A stretch of 64,000 nucleotides of DNA from Acidobacteriota bacterium. GTDB taxonomy: Bacteria > Acidobacteriota > Holophagae > Acanthopleuribacterales > Acanthopleuribacteraceae. The DNA lies in the NCBI GenBank assembly GCA_020637335.1, contig JACJWC010000008.1:184150-248149 (forward strand). The letters are read 5' to 3'. The translations under genes were made by a program, and so were the position numbers. Of the stretch, positions 16,982-25,792 are shown piece by piece (within the stretch, counting starts at the first letter, position 1; every line of letters begins with the position of its first letter). The notes under the pieces are model-generated. The model was not told where the DNA came from. It ran no database searches and saw only the letters and a program-made list of their open reading frames with translations.

Positions 16982-17596
16982 TTAGAACTGTTTTTGGAGC
17001 CAACCTTCCAGACCGCGGAAAATCATCTCAACCGCTATCGTTCCGATCAGCAAAGCCGAAATTCGGCCGATGATGTCGATGTAGCGTTCGAGCAGGCTGG
17101 CATTGCTGCGGTGCAGGTGATCGTGGATCAACTTGAAGATGAAAAGAGATAGGACGGCAGCCAACATGGCTAAGGCAATAGCGAGCCCCGCCTGGAGCGG
17201 CGGCAATAGCGTGCCCGAAAAAATACTGGCGCTAATCGTACCAGGCCCAATCATGAACGGCATGGCCACAGCACCGGCCAAATGCTGGACAGGGCCGCGG
17301 AACTCACTTACGGCCCCGCTGCCCTGAAAGACGAAACGCAGCGCGATCAGCAGAAAAATCAGGCCGCCAAAAATTAAAAAAGCCGAAAAGCGCGCTTGGA
17401 TGATGCGTTGAAAAATCAGGTCGCCAGACCAGGCAAAAAGAATAAAAACGGTGCCGGCAATCAGGCCTGCTCGCATCAGAACCTTAAAGAACTGGCCCGG
17501 CTCCAGGCGTTTGAGGAGATCCAGCAAATAGATACTCATCAAGAATGGGTTCAACAGGACAAACAACATGGTAAAGGCTTGGAAAAACGGGCCCAA
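16982..17596 (-). CDS. MarC-family inner-membrane protein
   Basis: About 204 residues with six hydrophobic segments, including FTMLFVLLNPFLMSIYLL, the conserved AMPFMIGPGTISASI loop and a C-terminal GRISALLIGTIAVEMIFRGL helix, all typical of the MarC/UPF0056 family. Members are integral membrane proteins of unsettled function; the old link with multiple antibiotic resistance is not supported. Start choice: an ATG at 17611 has no ribosome binding site, while GGAGG inside that extension is 7 bases ahead of a TTG at 17596. The promoter at 17629-17656 gives a leader that fits the TTG. I therefore use TTG. Confidence 0.85.
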   Translation of the reverse strand: MGPFFQAFTMLFVLLNPFLMSIYLLDLLKRLEPGQFFKVLMRAGLIAGTVFILFAWSGDLIFQRIIQARFSAFLIFGGLIFLLIALRFVFQGSGAVSEFRGPVQHLAGAVAMPFMIGPGTISASIFSGTLLPPLQAGLAIALAMLAAVLSLFIFKLIHDHLHRSNASLLERYIDIIGRISALLIGTIAVEMIFRGLEGWLQKQF

Positions 17597-17628
17597 TTCG
17601 TACCTCCGCATAATCTTTATTCTTTTTT

Positions 17629-17656
17629 ATTATGCAGATTGTGGCCAACAAGCCAA
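17629..17656 (-). promoter_or_regulatory. Promoter of the marC-family gene
   Basis: Minus strand TTGGCT (17656-17651), 16-bp spacer, CATAAT (17634-17629). Transcription would start near 17622. Confidence 0.55.
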
Positions 17657-17671
17657 ATCGATGGGCCGGTA

Positions 17672-18793
17672 TCAGGGCGGGGGTAACGCCTCTCCTGAAT
17701 CCGGATCGACCATGAGGCTGGACACATCGACCACTTCGAAATCGCTGCCGCGCAGGACATCCAATTCGTGCAGATCATCGTTGTCCCAGCCTTCATCGGG
17801 GATACCCGAGATGTACCATGGACTGCCATTATCGGCCAGCATCATGCCGTATTCTTTGAGCGCCGTTAAGATGACTTGGTTTTCTGCTGAAAAGCCACTG
17901 ATGTTGTAGCTGGCCTTGAGCCGAACCCGAATGCCCATAGGCGGTAAATTGGGGTTGGTATTGCTCGAGGCGTAATGACGGGCGGGCCAAACGTAAGCGC
18001 GTTGGGTTTGGGCAGCGGTGAAGCGCAAAGCGTGTCGAATCGCGCCATTGGAGACCTCTTCATAGCGCACTAAACCCGGGAAAATCGGTAAACCAGCTGC
18101 ATCGGCAGAGGTCCAGGTATCGGGTCTCAAGGCATGACTGTTCAAATCATAGACAGCACCCGAGTATGCGGTCCAGGAAAGGCCGCCATTGATGGGAAAG
18201 CTATAAAACATTTCGTACAAAACACAGTTGTCGGCGTCGATGACCAGTACGTGACGATCGCCATTGGAGCCGGGCCCACCTTCGATCGGTGCATCGGGCG
18301 GAATGGGGTAGGGGCCCGGATCGCTTTCGTCCTCAACATCAAAAACAATAGGTACCAATGGCTGGCTGCCCGGGACTGTTGTGTAGGGGATTCCAATAGG
18401 CGCACCCTGCCACAGGCCCGATCCAAAATCCATGTGGAAGCCGGTGTTGGCACCAATCGAATTGATCCAGGCAGCGCTCTGGGCATGGACCGGCAAGGAA
18501 TCTACCCGAGTGTTCCAAATATTGTTGATGGGAAAGACGGGGCAGCCGGCAATATTCGGGCCGCACAGGTTGCCCCATTGGTTAAGGACCCATACCGCAT
18601 CGACCACGTCAATCCGCCCGTTTTGGCTGACGTCATAGCCACTTTGAAAGCCGGGCGAACCCGCTGTTTCACCCCAGTGAACCAGGAGAATTTCCATATC
18701 GGCGGCACTGACACTGCCATCACCGTTGACATCCCCTTCACAGCCCGATTGGGCCCAGATTAAAGCCGGCAGGAGCCACAACACCCAGCGCAT
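17672..18793 (-). CDS. Secreted protein with dockerin-like EF-hand repeats and a conserved domain of unknown function
   Basis: A 373-residue protein. The signal peptide is at 1-15 (LLPALIWAQSG). Two dockerin-like calcium loops follow: GDVNGDGSVSAADMEILLVHW and the diverged YDVSQNGRIDVVDAVWVLNQW, at about 19-74. The remaining ~290 residues (from NIWNTRVDSLPVH through DRHVLVIDADNCVLYEMF, DLNSHALRPDTWTSADAAGLPIFPG, RHALRFTAAQTQRAYVWPARHYASS to SDFEVVDVSSL) look like a conserved extracellular bacterial domain of unknown function that I recognise only from memory. The dockerin is N-terminal, which is less usual. GAGG lies about 10 bases before the ATG. It is probably monocistronic. Confidence 0.7.
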   Translation of the reverse strand: MRWVLWLLPALIWAQSGCEGDVNGDGSVSAADMEILLVHWGETAGSPGFQSGYDVSQNGRIDVVDAVWVLNQWGNLCGPNIAGCPVFPINNIWNTRVDSLPVHAQSAAWINSIGANTGFHMDFGSGLWQGAPIGIPYTTVPGSQPLVPIVFDVEDESDPGPYPIPPDAPIEGGPGSNGDRHVLVIDADNCVLYEMFYSFPINGGLSWTAYSGAVYDLNSHALRPDTWTSADAAGLPIFPGLVRYEEVSNGAIRHALRFTAAQTQRAYVWPARHYASSNTNPNLPPMGIRVRLKASYNISGFSAENQVILTALKEYGMMLADNGSPWYISGIPDEGWDNDDLHELDVLRGSDFEVVDVSSLMVDPDSGEALPPP

Positions 18794-18909
18794 ATTGAAC
18801 CTCGTTCTGATCTTAAAGATGGTCCCAGCCTAGACCGACTGACAAGTTCCACCTAGTTTGCCCCACCCAAACTCAACGAAATGTAATCTCAGTCACACAG
18901 ATTGTTTGC

Positions 18910-21156
18910 TCAGGGCGGCAGCGCCAGTGGCAGGGAAAGCGTGCCAGCTTCGGCTGTTGTTGAAATGGGCACTCCCCTTAGACTTAATTGGCGAATCGTT
19001 TCCTCATGGGGATGATGAAAGCGATTTTCTCTGCCACAACTGATCCAAGCTTGTTTGGCCTGAACCCAGCGCAGGAAGGCCGGCGCACTGGCACTGCGTG
19101 ATCCGTGGTGGCCTACCACCAAGAGGTCCACCTGAGGCGGTGGGTCTTTTATCCACTGATGCTCGGCCCAGCGCCCGCAATCGCCTGAAATCCACGCATT
19201 TTGGCCATACCAATCGCAAAAAATGGCCAAACCTGTTTCGTTCAGGCTGGGCGATTCATCTGCTTCCGCTGGTGGCCACATTACTTCCAGTTGCCCGCCT
19301 TCCACCTGGGTGCGCCATCCCTGTTGGACCGGAACCAGAAGGCGCGATTCAAACAGGGGATTCGTGTGGAATCGGGCATATTGATTGTGCGGAACATAAA
19401 TGGGAACGTTTTTGGGAATGGACTCGATTAGATTGTAATGATCGGCATTGCAGTGTGAGATGAAGATGCCTTTGAGTTTTTGCCCTCCCCAAAGTTGAAC
19501 AATTCGCGCCAGATCCAATCCACTTGGACACTTACCACCCCCATCGATCAACCACGCACCACCCGACGGATCGACCAACAAACAGGCCTGGCCCTGGCCG
19601 ACATCCAATAAATACAACCCAGGTCCACGCTTTGGGCCCCAAAAGACCGCCCACAGCAGCAGCGGTAACACGGCCAGGAACCAGCGTTTCTCGCGCGGAC
19701 CCATCCATAACGCCAAAGCCATTGCGGTAATGACGAGCAACAGGCAAAGCGGGCTGACCGATTGCGCAACCCAGCCCCACTGCGGGGTTTGGGCAAGCGT
19801 GTTCAACGCCTCGGCTAGCCAAAAATCGCTCCAATTGGCCAAGCTTTGTAGTGGGGCAAAGAACAGACTCAATACCACCAAGACCCATTGGATGAGCAGC
19901 ACGGCCAGGAAGCCTAAACCCATCAGATTCCAGGCAAATCCGCCCGGACTGGCAAAGCAACCAAACGCCCAGGAGATCGGAATTACCAAACATTGCGCAC
20001 CCAGAATCGGCGGAATCCAGCGCAATCGGTAACGCAACGGATGAATCAAGGGACTTTTCTCCAGAGGGCGATGGCCCAACATGACCCCTAAACTCGCGAC
20101 AAAGCTGAGCCAAACCCCGCGACTCAAATAGTGAATAGGGTCAAGGACCAGGAAAAGAAACAGAAATCCCCACCACAATCGGATCCATTGCCGACTGCGA
20201 TTGAGAAAGGGCAGGAATTGCCACGCACCCAACATCAAACAAGCCCGGGTCACCGAAGCACTCCAGCCCATCCACTCAGCAAAGAGCAAAAGTCCGCTTG
20301 CCGTTAAAAGCATACGGACCCAAGGTCGGCGAATCCCAAATAGGATCAGCTGCATAAGCCCATAAAACAAACCACAATGAAGACCCGAAATGGCCAACAA
20401 GTGACCCAATCCAAACGGATTCAGCCGATCACGCCAGATGGAACTTGCCTGGCCGTGCCAAAAAACCTCCAGCAATTGCCGATTCGCCTCAGAAAGTTGC
20501 GATAACTGTTTCGATTCAGACTGGACCTGAATTAGGCGAACATCTTTAACCGTTCCATACACATGGGGCCGCCAGCGTTGGTAATGCTCCTGAAAGGGCA
20601 ACCAAACGGGTCGCGGCGCAGAGCTGCGGTGCAATTTGACCCAAGCGCGAAAGCGCGAGCCGACTCTGGGCAGCGCACTCTGGTTGGGCAAGTAAACGGT
20701 CAAGGTTGGCGGCAAGGCGGGATACGAATCAGGACTCTTCAGGATCAGGTTGCGTAAATGGACGCGTGGCCCGTATTGACCGGGCTCACGCCCTTGCACC
20801 TGCCCCTCTAAAAGGATAGGCCCCTCATTTTCAGACAGGTTTCTATCGGGTCGTTCCAAGCCGTGCCGGGTCCACAAGGCCGATCCGCAAAAAGCCGAAA
20901 AACACAGGGCGATCAACGGCCAAAAACCCTGTTTGCGCAGACACCAGGCCAGGAACCAGGCCCCTAAACCGATTGGCCAGCACCCGAATAGGGCTCCGTC
21001 CGAAGCGGCCCATAACCCACCTGCCACAAAGGTTAAAGGCAATGCCTGGTGAAAAAATGATACCCATCTGGACTTTTTTAGCCCCGGTTTGGGATCCATT
21101 TTGTATGTGTCTGGCCGTGTTCCAACCATTATGCGAACAAAATTGAATGGAATCAA
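18910..21156 (-). CDS. comEC: DNA internalisation competence protein ComEC/Rec2
   Basis: About 730-748 residues. It has N-terminal hydrophobic segments, a soluble OB-like region (LLEGQVQGREPGQYGP), then the ComEC membrane core with NPFGLGHLLAISGLHCGLFYGL and several helices (about 230-490). The C-terminus is a metallo-beta-lactamase-like domain (LDVGQGQACLLVDPSGGAWLIDGGG, SHCNADHYN, VVGHHGSRSASAPAFL), as in full-length ComEC. The protein forms the inner-membrane channel for single-stranded DNA in natural transformation. The start is uncertain: TTG at 21156 and ATGs at 21129 and 21099 all lack a clear ribosome binding site. It stands alone, divergent from nrdJ. In SHCNADHYN the usual HxHxDH histidines are partly replaced (SxCNADH). 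Confidence 0.9.
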   Translation of the reverse strand: MIPFNFVRIMVGTRPDTYKMDPKPGLKKSRWVSFFHQALPLTFVAGGLWAASDGALFGCWPIGLGAWFLAWCLRKQGFWPLIALCFSAFCGSALWTRHGLERPDRNLSENEGPILLEGQVQGREPGQYGPRVHLRNLILKSPDSYPALPPTLTVYLPNQSALPRVGSRFRAWVKLHRSSAPRPVWLPFQEHYQRWRPHVYGTVKDVRLIQVQSESKQLSQLSEANRQLLEVFWHGQASSIWRDRLNPFGLGHLLAISGLHCGLFYGLMQLILFGIRRPWVRMLLTASGLLLFAEWMGWSASVTRACLMLGAWQFLPFLNRSRQWIRLWWGFLFLFLVLDPIHYLSRGVWLSFVASLGVMLGHRPLEKSPLIHPLRYRLRWIPPILGAQCLVIPISWAFGCFASPGGFAWNLMGLGFLAVLLIQWVLVVLSLFFAPLQSLANWSDFWLAEALNTLAQTPQWGWVAQSVSPLCLLLVITAMALALWMGPREKRWFLAVLPLLLWAVFWGPKRGPGLYLLDVGQGQACLLVDPSGGAWLIDGGGKCPSGLDLARIVQLWGGQKLKGIFISHCNADHYNLIESIPKNVPIYVPHNQYARFHTNPLFESRLLVPVQQGWRTQVEGGQLEVMWPPAEADESPSLNETGLAIFCDWYGQNAWISGDCGRWAEHQWIKDPPPQVDLLVVGHHGSRSASAPAFLRWVQAKQAWISCGRENRFHHPHEETIRQLSLRGVPISTTAEAGTLSLPLALPP

Positions 21157-21345
21157 GCACTTGGACCGTCAATTCAAAAAAGATACAATATGTTGTGGTT
21201 TTCTGGTTGACAGGCACTAGATGTGGATTTAAGATTCGAAAAAGTCGCCAGTAACAAGCGTTTGCACACGGATCCCCATACGGGCCGTGCCATGTTTATT
21301 TGATCGACTCACTATATTGATTATTGTGAAAGGCAGGTTCTTCGC

Positions 21346-24300
21346 ATGAAATTTGAGCGCCGGTTTACCCAAGCAAACCAATCCCCCTACGAATCGATTC
21401 GGTTCGTCAGCCGCAAATCGGAAATCCGCAACCCGGACGGGACAAAGGTGTTTTCCGCTGACAATGTCATGGTGCCAGAAGGCTGGTCCCAGGTCGCGGT
21501 GGATGTATTGGCCCAGAAATATTTTCGTAAAGCTGGGGTGCCCGCGCTGAGTAAACACGTTGCTGAAAAGGGTGTACCGACTTGGTTACAACGCCATGTA
21601 CCCGACGAAAAGAGTATGGAAGAAGTGCCGGAAGAACAACGCTTCGGCATGGAAACCGATGCACGCCAGGTCTTTAACCGTTTGGCAGGCTGCTGGACCT
21701 ATTGGGGTTGGAAACACGGCTATTTTGATGCGGAAGAAGATGCGCATACCTTTTATGACGAGTTGTGCTTCATGTTGGCCAATCAGATGGTTGCGCCCAA
21801 CTCGCCGCAGTGGTTTAACACGGGCCTGCATTGGGCGTATGGCATCAACGGTCCGGCCCAAGGCCATTTTTATGTCGATCCTGAAACCCAAAAATTAACC
21901 AAATCCAAGGATGCCTACACGCATCCCCAGCCGCATGCTTGTTTTATCCAATCGGTCAGCGATGATCTGGTCAATGAAGGCGGCATTATGGATCTGTGGA
22001 CGCGTGAAGCCCGTCTGTTTAAATACGGGTCTGGGACCGGCACAAACTTTAGCCGCATCCGCGGGGTCGGCGAACGGCTCTCTGGTGGCGGGAAATCGTC
22101 AGGCTTGATGAGTTTCCTCAAGATTGGCGACCGTGCAGCTGGTGCGATTAAGTCGGGTGGAACGACCCGCCGTGCCGCCAAAATGGTCGTGCTCGATATC
22201 GACCATCCGGATGTAGAAGAGTTCATCGAATGGAAAATGCATGAGGAACAAAAAGTTGCCGCTTTGGTGAGTGGTAGTCGTGCCTGCCGATTTGCCTTAC
22301 GCGATATTTTTAACGCGTGCCTGCTGCCCAATGGCGATGTGGATACCGACCACACCAGCAATAGCAACCTGAAATCCGCGATCAAAAAAGCGGTCGATAT
22401 GCATATTCCTGCCTCTTACATTCAAAGGGTCGTTCAGTTGGCGACCCAGGGCTACAAGGAAATGCTGGTCCCCGAATACGATGTTAATTGGGAATCCGAG
22501 GCCTACAACACGGTCAGTGGTCAAAACTCCAACAACAGCGTTCGGGTCAATGACGATTTCATGAACGCCGTTCGCAACAACGAAGTTTGGGAACTCAAAT
22601 CGCGCATTGGCGAGAAGGTGACCAAGAAGGTTAATGCCAACGATTTGTGGGAAAAAATCAGTTATTCGGCTTGGCACAGCGCCGATCCCGGTCTGCAATA
22701 CGACACGACCATTAACGGCTGGCATACCTGCCCGGTTGATGGCCGCATTAACGCGTCCAACCCCTGTTCCGAATACATGTTCTTGGATGACACCGCCTGT
22801 AACCTGGCCTCCGTCAACCTGATAAAGTGCTATGACGCCGCCAAGAACCGCTTTGAAGTGGAAGATTTCGAATATACCTGCCGGTTGTGGACGGTTGTGC
22901 TGGAGATCAGCGTGCTGATGGCCCAGTTCCCCAGCGCTGAGATCGCCGAAAAGAGCTATGAGTTCCGCACCTTGGGCTTAGGTTATGCCAATCTGGGCGC
23001 CATGCTCATGGTTTCCGGGATTCCCTACCATTCCAATCGGGCCTGTGCGATTACTGGTGCCATCACCGCGATCATGACCGGGACCTGTTACAAAACCTCG
23101 GCGGAAATGGCCAACCAGTTGGGTCCATTCCCGGGTTATGCGCGCAACAAGGACGCCATGTTACGCGTTATTCGCAACCACCGGCGTGCCGTATACAACG
23201 CCGATGAACGCGAATACGAACTGCTCGACGTGAAACCGGTTGGCATCGATTCCAGCCATTGTCCGGGCTACCTACACGATGCCGCCAAAAAAGTGTGGGA
23301 CGAAACCTTGGATATGGGCATGAAACACGGGTTCCGCAATGCGCAAGTGACCGTGATTGCACCGACCGGAACAATCGGACTGGTTATGGACTGCGATACG
23401 ACAGGCATCGAACCCGATTTTGCCTTGGTCAAGTTCAAAAAACTGGCCGGTGGCGGGTACTTCAAAATCATCAACGGATCGGTTCCGGTTGCCCTAAAAC
23501 ACCTGGGTTACGAACCCGCGCAAATCCAGGCCATTACCGAATATTGCCGCGGAACCGGTACCCTGCGCGGCGCACCGCACATCAACCACGACAGCTTGCG
23601 GGCCAAAGGCTTCACACCCGAAGTGCTTGAGAAACTGGAGTCCGGTCTCGGTTCCGTTTTCGATATCAAGTTCGCCTTTAACCGCTACAGCTTGGGCGAT
23701 GATTTCATGACCGAAAAACTGGGCTTGAGCGAAGAGCAAATGGACGATTTTAACTTTGACTTGCTCACGCACTTGGGCTTCAGCCGAGAAGAAATCTTAC
23801 GCGCCAACGACTACTGCTGCGGCACCATGACGATTGAAGGCGCGCCCCATCTGAAAGACGAACACCTGGCCGTGTTCGACTGTGCCAATAAGTGCGGAAC
23901 GCGTGGCAAACGCTACATCGCCTACAACGGCCACCTGAACATTATGGCTTCGGCCCAGCCGTTCCTCTCGGGCGCCATCTCCAAAACCATCAACATGCCC
24001 AATGAAGCGACCGTTAAAGATATCAAAGACGTCTACTTCAAAGCCTGGCAGTTGGGTATCAAAGCGATTGCGCTTTACCGCGATGGCAGCAAACTTTCCC
24101 AACCGCTTTCTGCCTTCAACCTCGAGAGTATCCAGGAAGAAAAAGCCGAGAGTGCCAATGCGAAGGTCGCAAAAGCGGCTCAGGTTCTGACCCAAATGCA
24201 TGCCGAACGTCGGCACCTGCCCAATCGCCGCAGTGGTTACACGCAAAAAGTGGTGGTCGGCGGTCAGAAACTGTTCTTACGCACGGGCGAATATCCCGAT

Positions 24301-24822
24301 GGCCGTCTGGGCGAAATCTTCCTCGACATGCACCGCGAAGGCGCATCCTTCCGCAGCCTGATGAACTGCTTTGCGATTGCGGTTTCTTTGGGTCTGCAAT
24401 ACGGCGTGCCGCTGGAAGAGTACCTGGAAGCGTTTGTTTTTACCAAGTTCGAACCTTCCGGCCCGGTTGCCGGTCACGACAACATCAAATTCTGCGATTC
24501 CGTCATCGACTTTGTCTTCCGCGAACTGGGGCTCAACTACCTCAGCCGCACCGAATACGCCCATGTCCCCCCGGAAACCGAACCGGAGACCCACGATCAC
24601 CCGGAGCTTGATACCACCGATCTGGAATTCAGTGAGGTGGTCCGCCAAACGTCGAATGAAGTGAAATCCGAGTTCAAACCCGCCTACCTGACCCGCTACA
24701 AAGTCGCCCGTTTGAAGGGCTATGAAGGGGATCCTTGCCCGGAATGCGGCAACTTAACCCTTCTGCGCAACGGGACCTGCCTGAAGTGCGATACCTGCGG
24801 TAGCACCACAGGCTGCAGCTGA
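21346..24822 (+). CDS. nrdJ: Vitamin B12-dependent (class II) ribonucleoside-diphosphate reductase
   Basis: An 1158-residue enzyme that makes deoxyribonucleotides using adenosylcobalamin, with or without oxygen. Visible features: QPHACFIQSV, the GTGTNFSRIRG loop, the active-site segment NPCSEYMF (Asn472, Cys474, Glu476), APTGTIGLVMDCDTTGIEPDF near 670-690, and a C-terminal zinc ribbon (CPECGN...CLKCDTCGSTTGCS) that probably carries the redox cysteines. Its length and tail match the long bacterial NrdJ group. No insertion resembling an intein was found. It stands alone, with a strong terminator just downstream. No cobalamin riboswitch was recognised in the 190-base spacer before it. Confidence 0.95.
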   Translation: MKFERRFTQANQSPYESIRFVSRKSEIRNPDGTKVFSADNVMVPEGWSQVAVDVLAQKYFRKAGVPALSKHVAEKGVPTWLQRHVPDEKSMEEVPEEQRFGMETDARQVFNRLAGCWTYWGWKHGYFDAEEDAHTFYDELCFMLANQMVAPNSPQWFNTGLHWAYGINGPAQGHFYVDPETQKLTKSKDAYTHPQPHACFIQSVSDDLVNEGGIMDLWTREARLFKYGSGTGTNFSRIRGVGERLSGGGKSSGLMSFLKIGDRAAGAIKSGGTTRRAAKMVVLDIDHPDVEEFIEWKMHEEQKVAALVSGSRACRFALRDIFNACLLPNGDVDTDHTSNSNLKSAIKKAVDMHIPASYIQRVVQLATQGYKEMLVPEYDVNWESEAYNTVSGQNSNNSVRVNDDFMNAVRNNEVWELKSRIGEKVTKKVNANDLWEKISYSAWHSADPGLQYDTTINGWHTCPVDGRINASNPCSEYMFLDDTACNLASVNLIKCYDAAKNRFEVEDFEYTCRLWTVVLEISVLMAQFPSAEIAEKSYEFRTLGLGYANLGAMLMVSGIPYHSNRACAITGAITAIMTGTCYKTSAEMANQLGPFPGYARNKDAMLRVIRNHRRAVYNADEREYELLDVKPVGIDSSHCPGYLHDAAKKVWDETLDMGMKHGFRNAQVTVIAPTGTIGLVMDCDTTGIEPDFALVKFKKLAGGGYFKIINGSVPVALKHLGYEPAQIQAITEYCRGTGTLRGAPHINHDSLRAKGFTPEVLEKLESGLGSVFDIKFAFNRYSLGDDFMTEKLGLSEEQMDDFNFDLLTHLGFSREEILRANDYCCGTMTIEGAPHLKDEHLAVFDCANKCGTRGKRYIAYNGHLNIMASAQPFLSGAISKTINMPNEATVKDIKDVYFKAWQLGIKAIALYRDGSKLSQPLSAFNLESIQEEKAESANAKVAKAAQVLTQMHAERRHLPNRRSGYTQKVVVGGQKLFLRTGEYPDGRLGEIFLDMHREGASFRSLMNCFAIAVSLGLQYGVPLEEYLEAFVFTKFEPSGPVAGHDNIKFCDSVIDFVFRELGLNYLSRTEYAHVPPETEPETHDHPELDTTDLEFSEVVRQTSNEVKSEFKPAYLTRYKVARLKGYEGDPCPECGNLTLLRNGTCLKCDTCGSTTGCS

Positions 24823-24844
24823 TCCCTCCCTTCACGGCACCTTG

Positions 24845-24874
24845 AAAGGCGGCCCTAACCGGCCGCCTTTTTTT
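24845..24874 (+). terminator. Rho-independent terminator of nrdJ
   Basis: A perfect 10-bp stem AAAGGCGGCC / GGCCGCCTTT with a 6-base loop, running into seven T. Confidence 0.95.
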
Positions 24875-24900
24875 AATATCCAAGAACAACCTCATTCCAT

Positions 24901-24974
24901 GGTCCGGCCAGCCTAAAGATTAATAACGATGTGCCAACCGCCATTCGGCGATGCAGCGCCGTGGGTCGGCCAAC
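24901..24974. repeat. Dispersed repeat R2, copy 1 (~73 bp)
   Basis: Closely similar to 25535-25606. Both begin with GGTC(C)GGCCAGCCTAAAGAT, contain CGCCATTCGGCGATGC and end in GTGGGTCGGCCA, so a GGTCGGCC motif flanks each side. The rest of 24875-25792 holds repeat R1, hairpins and no gene. Confidence 0.8.
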
Positions 24975-25124
24975 CGGGCAAAAAAGGCCGACAAGGCCGC
25001 CAACTTGAGATTTATTCCAATTCTGATTGGCGTGTTTAAAGAACGAATCGGCCGTCGGGTGCCCGATTGGCCTTGTTCTTCCAGGTGGGAGGAACAATGC
25101 AAGCTGCAGGCATTATTCGAAATG

Positions 25125-25265
25125 GGCTAAGTCTTTTGGAATTAGACGTTTCGCGGAGTGCTGTTTCTCGAAACAGCTCTTGCGATCGCCATCTCGATGG
25201 CGATCAACTCCTCCCATTGCGTCACAATGCTCGAAATCTTCGAATCGCCCGCTAAACCCTTCGAG
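25125..25265. repeat. Dispersed repeat R1, copy 1 (~140 bp)
   Basis: Matches 31899-32038 over its length. It holds two palindromes: GCTGTTTC-TC-GAAACAGC, and a hairpin with GATCGCCAT / ATGGCGATC arms and a 4-base loop. The tail AAACCCTTCGAGATTCGGAA recurs in altered form at about 25650-25678. It lies in a large spacer between nrdJ and the export operon. Confidence 0.82.
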
Positions 25266-25534
25266 ATTCGGAAATTCTGCGCCTCGAGTTGGCGTGAATT
25301 AGGGAATCGGGATTCCGATGGCTGAATGCGACATTACCCAATTCCGGGCGGAACGATAACCGATGGGTTTGTGATTCCAACGGCACTGGGTAGGCCGGAG
25401 ATTGATTTTCCGAATGAAGTGGGCGTTTGGGGTCCGGTCAACCCGGGGCTATGGATGTTCAACACCTGCCGGTGTTGTCGTTGGAAACCTCGAATTGAAA
25501 GGATCAGATTGGGCGGTAATGCGGCAATTACCTG

Positions 25535-25606
25535 GGTCGGCCAGCCTAAAGATTAAAAACGAAACGTCCACCGCCATTCGGCGATGCGGCCCCGTGGGTC
25601 GGCCAG
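25535..25606. repeat. Dispersed repeat R2, copy 2
   Basis: Second copy of the ~73-bp element at 24901-24974, in direct orientation 634 bp downstream, with about nine substitutions or small indels by eye. Confidence 0.8.
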
Positions 25607-25718
25607 CTTGGCTGACATACCCTCAACCAAGGGATTTTTCCCCGCACCCGTGAAACCCTTCGCGATTCGGAATTGGTATTCTGCGGTTTTGGGCGGCAGA
25701 TTGGACCATTTCTAGTCC

Positions 25719-25735
25719 TTGTTACACTTTGTGAC
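25719..25735 (+). promoter_or_regulatory. Candidate response-regulator site upstream of the export operon
   Basis: TTGTTAC (25719-25725) and TTGTGAC (25729-25735) form a direct repeat with a 10-bp period, about 60 bases before the membrane-fusion gene. OmpR-type regulators bind such repeats, and one is encoded in this operon, so autoregulation is a guess worth testing. Confidence 0.35.
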
Positions 25736-25792
25736 AAACCTGTGGTGATGCGCTGAATTCACTTCATTAGCTTATACAGCGTGAGGTGACGA

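Noticed and set aside
21157..21345. Possible cobalamin riboswitch before nrdJ
   Set aside because: The spacer lacks the conserved cobalamin cores and is shared with the comEC upstream region; no aptamer could be drawn.
21346..24822. Intein or insertion in NrdJ, because of its 1158-residue length
   Set aside because: No intein splice motifs (C-terminal HN followed by C/S/T with an N-terminal Cys block) were seen, and this length is normal for zinc-ribbon-bearing class II reductases.
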